Positions 25,781-34,241 of a stretch of DNA of 64,000 nucleotides are shown here, piece by piece. A program made the position numbers and the translations under genes. The stretch spans positions 1,922,001 through 1,986,000 of the forward strand of contig NZ_JARUND010000002.1 in assembly GCF_036898825.1 (NCBI RefSeq). Reading direction: 5' to 3'. The notes under the pieces were generated by a model that had not been told where the DNA came from, did no database searches, and saw only the letters and a program-made list of their open reading frames with translations. Source of the stretch: Streptomyces sp. B21-083. Its GTDB lineage: Bacteria; Actinomycetota; Actinomycetes; Streptomycetales; Streptomycetaceae. Position 1 is the first letter of the stretch. The number at the start of each line of letters is the position of its first letter.

Positions 25781-28700
25781 CACTTGACCTCCGTGAGTAT
25801 CAGGGTGTCCGCGGCGCGCGGGGACAGCAGGGCGAGCTGGGCGGGGCGGATGCCGCGGAAGACGTACACCGTCCGGCCCTTGGCGAGGCGCCGGGTGTCG
25901 GTGATGTCGGGGTTGAGGCGCAGGAGTTCGGCGAGCGGGATGCCGTGACGGGCGCAGACCGACGACAGGGTCTCGCCGTCCGCGTTCCGTACCGTGTGCG
26001 TCCTCTCGTCGTACGTCGCCGGGTGCGCCGGGACCGAGGGCCTCGGCGTGCCGGGGTGGGCGAGCAGCTCGGTGAGCTGGTCGGGGGTGGTGGAGGCGGG
26101 GACGCCGGTGAAGACGTCGACGTCGATGTAGTCGACGCCGGGCACGGTGTGGGCCGTGGCGAGGACCTCGGACAGCCGCGCCGGGCGGGCCAACTCCCGC
26201 CCCTCGTAGCCGAGTTTGCGCAACAGGGCCTGACGCAGGCGTGGCTCGACGAGCTCCCAGGAGTGGTCGGGGGCGACCTTGACCCTGGCCGCGACGAGGA
26301 GGAGGACGAGTTCGCGGACGTCGACGCGGACGGCGAGGCCCGAGTCGCCGTACTCGGTGAGCGCGCCGCGCAGGGCACGCAGGATCTCCGCGTCGTCGGC
26401 GATCGGGATGTCGTCCGTGCCCGCGACCGTGACGTGCAGGAGTCTCCGCCGTCCGTCGAAGAGTTCGCGTGCGGTGGCGCGGCCGACGCCGGCGCGGGAA
26501 CGGGCGAAGTCCTCGTAGTCGCTCTCGGATACCAGCCGGTCCAGGGCCGACACGGCGAGCGGGATGGTCCGGCGGGTCAGGCCGGGCCCGTCCGCGTCCG
26601 AACCACCGGTCGCGGGACGGGGGTTGGTGACCTGGCTGACGCCGAGCGGGCGGGTGAGGGGCTGGGTGATCCGGTGGGCGGCGGTGTTGGCGGCCTTTCC
26701 GGTGCCGAAGCGGTAGCGGGCGCGGACGTTCTCGTGGCCGGTGGGCAGCCGGGCGCCGTTGACTCCGTCGCCGAAGGTCACCGTCGTACGGCCGTCGGAG
26801 GTGGTGCCGGTGATGTGGACGCGTTCGCGCGGGCCGCGCCCGGCGAGGCTGTCGACCTCGTGCCAGCGCAGACCGTCGACGCGGATCTCCAACACGGGTG
26901 TCGCGCCCAGGGGGTTGTCGTCGGCGAGCCAGGTGAGCGGCGACTGCCAGAGCGCGAAGGTCTGGTTGACGCGGTCCGAGTCGCCGCTGCCGATGGCCTC
27001 GTCGCGCCCTTCTCCGTGCGTCGCCTCGACGACGTTACCGAGGATGCTGACGCTCTCCCGGCGGTAGCGGTGGGTGAGGTCGGCGGTCAGGGTGAGCCTG
27101 GTGTGGACGTGGTCGCCGGGGAGTTGGGGGTCGACGGCTGGATCGGCGGCGGCGAGAGTGACGACCTCGGTGGCCCGGACGCCGGTCACGCCGGGGATGT
27201 CGGTGCGTTCCCCGGTGACGATCAGGGTGCGGCCCGCGCGCAACCCGTCGTAGAGCTGGGCGAGTTCGATCTCGTTGCCGTGCACGTCCTCGCCGAGCGG
27301 TTCGTCGGCCAGGCTCAGGGTTCCCCCGGCGGCGTGCACCGTGGTGTCCCGGATGTGCGAGAGCAGGACGTCGAACTCGTCCAACCACGGGTCGGCGAGG
27401 GTGAGTTCGGTGCCTCGGCCGGTGATGCCGTAGTTGGTGTAGGCGGCCGTACGGGTGGCGACGACCTGCGTGGTGACGAAGGCGAGTTTCGGGTCGCCGG
27501 GGATTCCGCCCTGCACTCCCTTGGCGGGGCGCTGGATCGCGACCCAGCTGCCGACCGTGATGCCGGTGTGCACGGTGTCGAGCTGGAGGAGACGGTGGTT
27601 GACGGGCTGTGGCTTGCTCGCGATGACCACTTCCACGTTGGGCTCGGTGGAGCCCAGCGTGTAGCGCAGGCTCACCTCGTACTCCCCGTGGGTGAACTGC
27701 TCGCTGACGCCCGGCCGCAGGGAGATCTCCTGGCTGGTGCCGTTGTGGATGGCGACGGTCACCAGTCCCTCGTCGTCGGGCCGCGACACGAACACCGTGC
27801 GCCCCGGCAGCCCCGAGTGCAGGCGGGCGGTGACCCCGGGCTGCTGGGGGTCCTGGCCCGCGCGGACGGACAGGTCGACCTGCCCGGTGCCCAGCGGGAA
27901 GCTGACGAACTGCGGGACGGGCAGGTTCTCGGCCCGCTGGTCGGAGCTGCTGCCCTCGACGTACTGGAACTCGGCCCTGACCGGAACCTTGCCCGCCGTG
28001 TCGAAGACGACTCGCATGCTCGTGAGCGCGGCGCCCGTGAGCGGCCAGTCGGCGGTACGGATGACCCGGCCCCGGTCGTCCTGGACCGGCTTGAGCGGAG
28101 CGGTGGCGCCGAAGGGGGCCGTGGTGACCCGCAGTGCGAGCAGTTCACGCAAGAGCTGGGGCGCACCGGGGACGGCGGGCGCCGCGGTGCGCCACGCCGG
28201 ATAGAGGCTGGCGAGACCGGGATGAAGAGCGGAAAGAAGCCGAGCGGCGTCCCCACCGACCCGCTGGACACGAGCACCACCGACGGCAGCGGGCACCGAG
28301 CCCCGCAGACCGGGCAGAACAGCGGCCAGAGCCTCAAAAGCAGCAGCACGCGAATCGCTCTTAGGGGGCGCGGGGAACTGCGCGACCAGCCCCAACGGCG
28401 CAGCACCCGCCAGACCACCTACATCGGCACCCCCTTCCGCGCTCCGAGCAGGCGCCAACTCAAGGGCCCGCGAACCGAGTTCACCCAGCACCGCCTGCAA
28501 CTGCTCGAACCACCCCGCCACGTCCCCCCACGGAGTGGCCAGCACCTGCGCCTCACCGAGGCGGTCAAAGGGCTCGGCAAGCCGCGCAGCGAGCTGCTCC
28601 GGAGTCTTCACACCGTCCAGGTCGGAACGGAGCGGGGCAAGAACCTGGTCGTCGAAGTCCTCGATCAGGCGACTCACCGGACGCGGGTTGGGCACCTCCG

Positions 28701-29622
28701 GCGTCGGCGGTTCGTCGCCGGGCTCGCCGGGGGTCGCGGGCTCAGCGGTCCAGCGGCGGACCTCGTCGACAAGCTCCTTCAGCGTGGCCGGTGCCGACGA
28801 CGGCAGGGAGATGGCCGTGATGTCCTCGTCCCGGTCGACGCGTGTCTTGGCGACCGGCAACAACAGGCGCTCACCACCCGCCTGTTCACCGAAGACGAAG
28901 AGCAACTGCTCACCGGTGCGCAGGGAGTTGACGGTGCCCTCGACGAAGATCTCGGAGCGGGACTCCAGATCCTGCGGGGTGAGCAGGGAGGGGCGCCGAC
29001 GGCGGACCTTCAGCTCGTTCCAGTCCCAGCGGGCCGTCAGGTCACGGCTCGTCTCGAAGGTCTGCGACTGCTCGTCGGCGGACGCGGGCACGCTGTTGCT
29101 GCGCGCCCCGCGAGGGATCAGCACGGGCAACGCCTCGGCGCGCGGGTCACGTTCGAGGGTGTACGCGAGATGGGTGGTGGCGGCGACTCCGGGGCGTGGC
29201 CGGTGGCCGACGAGCCGCCCGAGCAGGACGAGTGAGCGGTGCTCGTTCGCAGTACGGACATAGGCCTCGTCGGCGATCCGCTCGGAGTGGAAGGTGAGCA
29301 GGTCGCTGAGGACGGCGGTGGCGTCGAGCAGGCCGATCGCCGGGTCGTCCGGGGTGCGCACCGTGAGGCCTCCCCCAGCCTTCGGCCGGGGGGACCCCCA
29401 TTTCGCTTCGCTCAGGGCCGGGTACGCGGGTGAGGCGAGCCGGTCGAGGAGGGCGGCCAGGAAGCCGCCGTATTCGTCGACGCGGTAGTCGAGGGCGGTG
29501 CGGCCGGGAGGGTTGTGGAGCGGGGCCGCGGCGAGGCGCTCGTCGTGGCCGGGGCGGCAGGCACCGCCGCAGGCGCAGTCGTCGGCGAAGTCGTCGGCCG
29601 GGAGGGTCGTGTCGGTGGTCAT
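25780..29622 (-). CDS. Large baseplate assembly protein (Cis12-like) with C-terminal LysM
   Basis: 1,280 aa. The start ATG at 29622 overlaps the previous stop (ATGA); the frame is open upstream but the upstream part is only a shadow of the preceding gene. The N-terminus has a small Cys cluster (CACGGAC), then 'RTALDYRVDEYGGFLAALLDRL' features of eCIS putative baseplate assembly proteins. The central part is beta-rich. The C-terminal third is J/gp6-like ('SESDYEDFARSRAGVGRA'). Residues about 1208-1255 form a LysM-like domain ('ETLSSVCARHGIP', 'LLRLNPDI'). Likely a baseplate wedge subunit. Two dispersed repeat elements are translated in it (28361-28401 and 29369-29413). Confidence 0.8.
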   Translation of the reverse strand: MTTDTTLPADDFADDCACGGACRPGHDERLAAAPLHNPPGRTALDYRVDEYGGFLAALLDRLASPAYPALSEAKWGSPRPKAGGGLTVRTPDDPAIGLLDATAVLSDLLTFHSERIADEAYVRTANEHRSLVLLGRLVGHRPRPGVAATTHLAYTLERDPRAEALPVLIPRGARSNSVPASADEQSQTFETSRDLTARWDWNELKVRRRRPSLLTPQDLESRSEIFVEGTVNSLRTGEQLLFVFGEQAGGERLLLPVAKTRVDRDEDITAISLPSSAPATLKELVDEVRRWTAEPATPGEPGDEPPTPEVPNPRPVSRLIEDFDDQVLAPLRSDLDGVKTPEQLAARLAEPFDRLGEAQVLATPWGDVAGWFEQLQAVLGELGSRALELAPARSAEGGADVGGLAGAAPLGLVAQFPAPPKSDSRAAAFEALAAVLPGLRGSVPAAVGGARVQRVGGDAARLLSALHPGLASLYPAWRTAAPAVPGAPQLLRELLALRVTTAPFGATAPLKPVQDDRGRVIRTADWPLTGAALTSMRVVFDTAGKVPVRAEFQYVEGSSSDQRAENLPVPQFVSFPLGTGQVDLSVRAGQDPQQPGVTARLHSGLPGRTVFVSRPDDEGLVTVAIHNGTSQEISLRPGVSEQFTHGEYEVSLRYTLGSTEPNVEVVIASKPQPVNHRLLQLDTVHTGITVGSWVAIQRPAKGVQGGIPGDPKLAFVTTQVVATRTAAYTNYGITGRGTELTLADPWLDEFDVLLSHIRDTTVHAAGGTLSLADEPLGEDVHGNEIELAQLYDGLRAGRTLIVTGERTDIPGVTGVRATEVVTLAAADPAVDPQLPGDHVHTRLTLTADLTHRYRRESVSILGNVVEATHGEGRDEAIGSGDSDRVNQTFALWQSPLTWLADDNPLGATPVLEIRVDGLRWHEVDSLAGRGPRERVHITGTTSDGRTTVTFGDGVNGARLPTGHENVRARYRFGTGKAANTAAHRITQPLTRPLGVSQVTNPRPATGGSDADGPGLTRRTIPLAVSALDRLVSESDYEDFARSRAGVGRATARELFDGRRRLLHVTVAGTDDIPIADDAEILRALRGALTEYGDSGLAVRVDVRELVLLLVAARVKVAPDHSWELVEPRLRQALLRKLGYEGRELARPARLSEVLATAHTVPGVDYIDVDVFTGVPASTTPDQLTELLAHPGTPRPSVPAHPATYDERTHTVRNADGETLSSVCARHGIPLAELLRLNPDITDTRRLAKGRTVYVFRGIRPAQLALLSPRAADTLILTEVK
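28361..28401. repeat. Dispersed 'cgcggggaactgcgcgacc' repeat inside a coding region
   Basis: Plus strand 'gggggcgcggggaactgcg' followed by 'cgaccagccccaacgg'. On the minus strand it is read as 'LGLVAQFPAPP' inside the Cis12-like protein, just after a low-complexity Ala/Gly stretch. It matches the intergenic copies at 20948, 56419 and 63573. Confidence 0.82.
29369..29413. repeat. Palindromic GC element, copy B, inside Cis12-like gene
   Basis: Minus strand reads gagcgaagcgaa, atgggggtcccccc, ggccgaaggctgggggagg. It is translated as 'SEAKWGSPRPKAGGG'. Very close to copy C but read in a different frame. Confidence 0.85.
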
Positions 29623-32600
29623 CGGGCACCTCCAAGAGGCGTCAGGGATATCGCCAGGAGGCCGTTCTCCGGCCGGTCCGGATCGTTGTCGCAGGTGGCG
29701 ATCTCCAGCGGGCCGAGCCGCAGCACGCCGTCCTCCCTCTCTCCTCGGTCCTGCTCGAACAGCCGCCGCAACCTGGTGACTTGGACGCCCTCCACCCCGG
29801 GTACGGCGGCGGCGACAGCGACCAGCCGACTGAGCCGGACCGGCTCGCCGAAGGTCAGGGCGTCCGGGTGGAAGAACCCGAGCCGTCCGCCCGGCAGTCG
29901 GCCGGCGCCCAGGACGCGGTACAACTCGGCCAGGATCTGCCCGTGTTGATGGCCCGGCGCGGCGCACACGGTCAGGGCGAGGTCCAGCGGCACGTGCCGG
30001 GCGGGGCCGACGACGAGGTCGTGGCCGATGCGCCGGTACGCCTCCAGGGCCTGGGCGACCGACGCGAGCAACTCGGGCAGGGGTGCGCCGGTGCCGTACG
30101 CGTCGATCGCGAGGTGGGCTTCCTGGGTGCTCCCGGTCCAGCGGATCTCGGCGGCGGCGCGCTGGACGCCGGGGAGGGCGGTGGCGAGGTCCGCGTAGTC
30201 CTCGGCGGTGACGGCACGCAGTCGGGTGCGGCGCAGGTCGAGCGGCGCCAACTGGCGTACCAGCTCCACGGGTTCGGGCTCGGTGCCACCGACGGCGGGC
30301 AGCGGGTTGCGGACGACCGCGACGGGCGGCGGCAGGCACTCCCCCGGCGTGTCTCGGTGGTTGACGGCCCGGGGGTTGACGATCTGGTGGTCGACGACCA
30401 AATGGCTGATGGCCTCGGCGCCCACGTTGCCCGCGCTGCCGCCGCCGAGGCGGTAGCGGGCGGCCAGCCTGGTTCCCGGGACGGGCCGGGCGCCGTGCCT
30501 GCCGTCGCCGAAGCGGAGCGCGAGCCGTCCGTCGTCCTCCAGTTCGCCGACGAAGTGCCGGTCGCGGGGGCCGCTGCCCAGCAGATCCCGACGCGGCCAC
30601 CAGCTGTCGTCGCCGCCCTCCAGCCGTACGGCGGGCAGGGCGCGGCGCGGGTCCTGGGTGAGGGCGGCGGTCGCGGAGCCGCGCAGTACGGGTTCGTCGG
30701 GGTGGAGTCCGGCCGCGTACGCCGGGCCCCAACTGTGCGCGATCTCCCAGGCGATGTGCCCGTCGAGGACGGCCCCGGCGCGGGCCCGCGCCGTGAGGAT
30801 CTCGACGCGGCGCAGCTTGCCGTCGAGCAACTCGTCGTTCCGGTGGAGGAGTTCCCGCAGGGCGCGCACGGGATGGAGGCGGAGTTCGAACCGTTCCAGC
30901 ACCTTCAGGCTGTACACGACGGCGAGTTCGGCGATTTCCTCGTCGCCGAGTCCGTCACGGTCGCGGGCGCTGCGCCACAGTTCGACGAGGCGCTGCCGTA
31001 CCCGCCCGGGAATGGCGGCGATCCGCTCGGCCTGTCCGGCGGAGACGGTCACCGGGTCGGGGAACGGCACCGCCTGGGCGATCGGCGCCCGTCCGAGGAG
31101 CGGCCGGAAGCGGGGTGCGATGCCGGGGTAGGCAGACTGTGCGAGCAGCGTGCGCAGGGCGGCGGCCTGGGCGTACGCGGTGCCGGGCACGACACTCCCC
31201 CAGCCTCCGGCCTGGGGGACCCCCATCTCGCTTCGCTCGTGGCGTTGTCCGGCGCTTTCGAGGCCGAGTCCGGCGCGGGTGGTGGCGGCTTCGCCGAGTA
31301 CGTCGAACAGCTCGCGGATGTCGTCGGCCGTCAGCGCCTGCCCGCTTTCCGCCTTGCTCGCGAGGGAGTTGACGAGTCGCGCGGGCGCGTTGTCCTCGGT
31401 GCGGTCGGCGCAGCCGAAGGCGGGAAGGTCGCAGGGGGCGACGACGGCGGGTACGGGCGGCACGGTGAACGTCTCGGGGAGTCCGTCCCCGGGAAGGGAG
31501 CGGCCGTGGTCGACGAGGACCACGTTTCCGCGCGCCAGGGTCACGTCCTCGACGGGCAGACAGTCGCGTCCGGCGCGGGCGGTGAGGAAGAGCGGGAAGC
31601 GGAGGGCGTCCTCGGCCGCCCAGGTGACCTCCAGGACCGGCTGGTCCTCGATGCGGTCGAGGGCGGGGGTGACGGAGGTGAGGCGGACGGCCTGGCGGTG
31701 GGCGGGGTCGGCGTCGCCGGGGGTGCCGGTACGCGGGCCCTTCACCTCCTCCAGGACGAGCACGTCACCTGGCCTGAGGTCGAGTCGGCGGTCGCGGCAG
31801 GTCTCGGGGTCCTGCCACTCGTCGCGCAGGGTGACGGCGGTGGCGCCCTTCGGGAGGGCGCACACCTCGCCGCCCCAGGTCCACAGCCGGATCGCGTTGT
31901 GGGCGACCCGCAGCTCCAACGGGTCGGCGGCGAGGACCGGTTCGAAGACCTCCACCGAGCCGCGCTCGTCGAGGTCGGCGAGGTCGCGGTCGTCGACGAC
32001 GGTGCCGGGTTCGGGCCGGTCGTGCGGGTCGAGGCTGCGGACGTCGACGGAGGCGAAGCGGAAGGTGCCCGGGGCGAGCGTGTGGTCACCGGCGGTCTCG
32101 ACGGTGACGTACGCCCGGGCGGTGCACCCGTCGTGCATCGCGTAGTCGATGAGCCGGACGTGCCGGCGTACGGAGACGCGGCGGCGGGCGGTGTCGAGGT
32201 AGGCCTCGGTGGCGACCGCGTCCTGCTGGTAGCTGATCTGGTCGCCGGTGTAGGCGAGGAGTTCGACGAGGGCCACGCCCAGGTCGGCGGGGTTGCGTTC
32301 GACCCAGTCGGGGGTGGTGAGCGCGAGCCGGTCGAGGAGGAGCTTGCGGATGGTGTCGTAGTCGCGGGCGGTGTAGTCGACGACGGGGGCGGCCGGGAAG
32401 ACCCGCTCCGAGCCCGCGCCCGGCTCATCTCCCGCGCTGTCGAAGGGTGTTGGACGGTCGGGCCGGAAGGAGAAGAGAGCGCTGTGGTAGCGCTGGTCGA
32501 AGCCGCGGTAGGGCTGGGTGCCCGGGCGGTCGTACGGGTCGGTCTCGACGACGGAGAGGCGGTAGCGCGAGGTGTCCCCGGTCTTGTCAAGGGTGACGTA

Positions 32601-32852
32601 CAGCCGGTCGTCGAGTTCCGGGTCCTCCTCCCGCTCGACGCTCACATCGACGGCGGTGATGCCGGTGACCCGTCGGCCGCCGTCGACTCGGATGTTCTCG
32701 GGACACAGGCCGTGCGGGGCCTTGCCGAGGAAGGTGACGGTGAGCAGCAGCCCGTCGTCGCCGACCTCGACGGCGTCGACTCCGTTGAGCTGGGCGGCCC
32801 TCACCTTGGCGCGCCGAGGAACGGCGACGCTGTGACTCCGGTCGGTGCTCAT
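29619..32852 (-). CDS. cis11: Baseplate J/gp6-like wedge protein (Cis11)
   Basis: 1,077 aa, ATGA overlap with the gp25-like gene upstream and with the Cis12-like gene downstream. The N-terminus has an Ig/fibronectin-like segment. From about residue 150 ('YTARDYDTIRKLLLDRL' and 'ELLAYTGDQISYQQDA') it matches the putative baseplate assembly proteins of eCIS, related to T4 gp6 and P2 gpJ. The C-terminal part ('VTAEDYADLATALPGVQRA') carries the J-like repeat. It should build the inner baseplate wedge with gp25. The dispersed element at 31195-31238 adds about 15 residues near the middle. Confidence 0.85.
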   Translation of the reverse strand: MSTDRSHSVAVPRRAKVRAAQLNGVDAVEVGDDGLLLTVTFLGKAPHGLCPENIRVDGGRRVTGITAVDVSVEREEDPELDDRLYVTLDKTGDTSRYRLSVVETDPYDRPGTQPYRGFDQRYHSALFSFRPDRPTPFDSAGDEPGAGSERVFPAAPVVDYTARDYDTIRKLLLDRLALTTPDWVERNPADLGVALVELLAYTGDQISYQQDAVATEAYLDTARRRVSVRRHVRLIDYAMHDGCTARAYVTVETAGDHTLAPGTFRFASVDVRSLDPHDRPEPGTVVDDRDLADLDERGSVEVFEPVLAADPLELRVAHNAIRLWTWGGEVCALPKGATAVTLRDEWQDPETCRDRRLDLRPGDVLVLEEVKGPRTGTPGDADPAHRQAVRLTSVTPALDRIEDQPVLEVTWAAEDALRFPLFLTARAGRDCLPVEDVTLARGNVVLVDHGRSLPGDGLPETFTVPPVPAVVAPCDLPAFGCADRTEDNAPARLVNSLASKAESGQALTADDIRELFDVLGEAATTRAGLGLESAGQRHERSEMGVPQAGGWGSVVPGTAYAQAAALRTLLAQSAYPGIAPRFRPLLGRAPIAQAVPFPDPVTVSAGQAERIAAIPGRVRQRLVELWRSARDRDGLGDEEIAELAVVYSLKVLERFELRLHPVRALRELLHRNDELLDGKLRRVEILTARARAGAVLDGHIAWEIAHSWGPAYAAGLHPDEPVLRGSATAALTQDPRRALPAVRLEGGDDSWWPRRDLLGSGPRDRHFVGELEDDGRLALRFGDGRHGARPVPGTRLAARYRLGGGSAGNVGAEAISHLVVDHQIVNPRAVNHRDTPGECLPPPVAVVRNPLPAVGGTEPEPVELVRQLAPLDLRRTRLRAVTAEDYADLATALPGVQRAAAEIRWTGSTQEAHLAIDAYGTGAPLPELLASVAQALEAYRRIGHDLVVGPARHVPLDLALTVCAAPGHQHGQILAELYRVLGAGRLPGGRLGFFHPDALTFGEPVRLSRLVAVAAAVPGVEGVQVTRLRRLFEQDRGEREDGVLRLGPLEIATCDNDPDRPENGLLAISLTPLGGAR
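31195..31238. repeat. Palindromic GC element, copy C, inside Cis11 gene
   Basis: Minus strand reads gagcgaagcgag, atgggggtccccc, aggccggaggctgggggag. It is translated as 'ERSEMGVPQAGGWGS', a different frame from copy B although the DNA is nearly the same. Confidence 0.85.
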
Positions 32853-33262
32853 ACGGCGGCCCGCCCTTCGAAGACGTCGTCACGTCGGGTGCCGGTGGCG
32901 CGGACGACGTACGAGAGATGCACGCGTACGACGTTGTCCTCGCCCAACACGTCGAGGGCCAGCACGTCGATGAGGTCGCCGAGCCAGCGCTGCAGCGCGG
33001 CCTGTACGGAGAGTTCGAGCGTGCTGATCAGTTCCGGGCTGCTGGGCGCGAAGACGAGTTCGAGGAGTCCGCAGCCGAAGTCGGGGCGCATCACGCGCTC
33101 GCCGGGGCTGGTGAAGAGGAGTTGCTCGACCAGGTCGTGGACGTGCTCGCCGTGACGGGCGTGCGCGGTGCGGCCACGCCGGTCGGCGCGGAAGGGGAAC
33201 GCGATGTCGCTGCGCGGGCTTGTCGAGATGCTGGTGGCGCCGGGGCGGGTCGGGCGGCTCAT
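32849..33262 (-). CDS. cis9: GPW/gp25-family baseplate protein (Cis9)
   Basis: 137 aa. Start at 33262 chosen by the ATGA overlap with the PAAR-like gene; the longer open frame upstream has no coding support. It shows gp25 features: 'DIAFPF', 'VEQLLFTSPGERVMRPDFGCGL' split by a conserved Gly, then 'LSVQAALQRWLGDL'. The conserved Glu-Pro/Arg core of gp25 (GERVMRPDFG) is intact. It anchors the sheath to the baseplate as part of the (gp6)2-gp7-like wedge core. Confidence 0.9.
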   Translation of the reverse strand: MSRPTRPGATSISTSPRSDIAFPFRADRRGRTAHARHGEHVHDLVEQLLFTSPGERVMRPDFGCGLLELVFAPSSPELISTLELSVQAALQRWLGDLIDVLALDVLGEDNVVRVHLSYVVRATGTRRDDVFEGRAAV

Positions 33263-33597
33263 CGGACGGTGACCTTTCGCTGCGCGGCCTGGACGACGGG
33301 CGGTCCCTGTGGGACGAGGCCCGAGGTGAAGCACTGGGCCGCGGAGGTGTCGAGGAGCGCGGGCGCGCCGTCGACCAGGACGCCGGTGTCGGCGGCGGTC
33401 CAGCGGACCGAGACACAGGGCGTGGGCACACCGTCGACGGTGTGCGGGCAGCCGGTGACGACGGTGTGGGCGTACGCGGCCGTGACGGCGACCGCGCCCG
33501 CGACCCGTACGCCGCCGGAGGGTGTGGAGGCGGCGCTGACACGACCGCCGTGCGGGCAGCCGATCACGGCGCTCGCATCGAGCAGACTCCCGGACAC
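33259..33597 (-). CDS. cis10: PAAR-like spike tip protein (Cis10)
   Basis: 112 aa, GTG start 18 nt after the spike gene stop. It is rich in Gly/Pro/Val with conserved Cys and His ('IGCPHGGRV', 'VTGCPHTVDGVP'), typical of PAAR-like/DUF4280 tips, where Cys/His bind a metal at the apex. It caps the beta-helical spike below the baseplate. It overlaps the gp25 gene by ATGA. Confidence 0.85.
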   Translation of the reverse strand: MSGSLLDASAVIGCPHGGRVSAASTPSGGVRVAGAVAVTAAYAHTVVTGCPHTVDGVPTPCVSVRWTAADTGVLVDGAPALLDTSAAQCFTSGLVPQGPPVVQAAQRKVTVR

Positions 33598-33615
33598 TTC
33601 TTCGTCCCCCGTCTT

Positions 33616-34152
33616 CTATCGCTTCGAGAGCACGGTCAACTGGCCCTCGTTTATGGTCACTTGATCGCCGCTCAGCAGGACCTCGGCGCCCGCGCCGTTG
33701 GCGATGACGATGGCTCCCTGGGTGATGCGGATGTAGGCGCCGCCCTGGGCCTGGAGGAGGATCCCCTGCTCGACGCCGGGCGTGTCGTTCATGACGAGCT
33801 TGTGCGCGAGGGGTGTCTGCACGACGACCGGCTTGTTGACCGCGTCGGCCTCCAGCTCGCGGCGCGCGTCGGGCGGCAGTTCGTCGGCGGTGCCCCACCA
33901 ACAGCCGGTCCAGATCGGGAAACTGGGGTCCCCCTGCTCGAACTCGACCCACACCCCCGTCCCTTCCTTCGGCACCACGAAGTGGCCGGACTCGGGCCCG
34001 GTGAACGGCAGACAGGGCAGCGCCCACGTCGACGGCTCGTCGCCGAGGACGTCCGGAACCTCGACGGTGAGACGTCCGATGCGCAGCGGGTCGTTGTTGT
34101 CGACGACCCGGCCGCGGAACTTGCCGAGGTAGCGATTGCTGGGTGCCGCCAT
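33616..34152 (-). CDS. Spike protein, gp5/baseplate protein V-like (Cis8 C-terminal half)
   Basis: 178 aa. The N-terminal OB-fold has 'YLGKFRGRVVDNNDPLRIGRL' features and 'GTGVWVEFEQGDPSFPIWTG', a hallmark of gp5/VgrG OB domains. The C-terminal 60 residues ('AYIRITQGAIVIANGAG') form a short beta-helix. With the gp27-like gene just upstream it makes the equivalent of one VgrG, split in two as in T4. Confidence 0.88.
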   Translation of the reverse strand: MAAPSNRYLGKFRGRVVDNNDPLRIGRLTVEVPDVLGDEPSTWALPCLPFTGPESGHFVVPKEGTGVWVEFEQGDPSFPIWTGCWWGTADELPPDARRELEADAVNKPVVVQTPLAHKLVMNDTPGVEQGILLQAQGGAYIRITQGAIVIANGAGAEVLLSGDQVTINEGQLTVLSKR

Positions 34153-34167
34153 GCTGAACTGCTCCTG

Positions 34168-34207
34168 GTCTGGGGTCGGGCTCTGGGGTCTGGCGTCTGG
34201 GGTCTGT
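34168..34207. repeat. Short direct repeats (tctggggtc) between hub genes
   Basis: The 89-bp gap between the gp27-like and gp5-like genes contains four tctggggtc/ctggcgtc-type repeats on the plus strand. They have no coding role and may be slippage-derived spacer DNA. Confidence 0.6.
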
Positions 34208-34241
34208 TACGGGTACCGCGCGGTTGGCGCCGGGGGCCGGG

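Noticed and set aside
28300..28420. Frameshift or pseudogene in the Cis12-like gene because of the embedded repeat
   Set aside because: The minus frame reads through without stop or frame change; the repeat adds residues only.
29623..30732. Extended N-terminus for the Cis12-like protein
   Set aside because: The extension is an out-of-frame read of the Cis11 gene. The ATG at 29622 overlaps the Cis11 stop.
25945..33155. Long plus-strand frames (1,096 and 1,241 codons) opposite the baseplate genes
   Set aside because: Shadow frames of the minus-strand Cis11/Cis12 genes, without domain signal and with codon use that mirrors the real genes.
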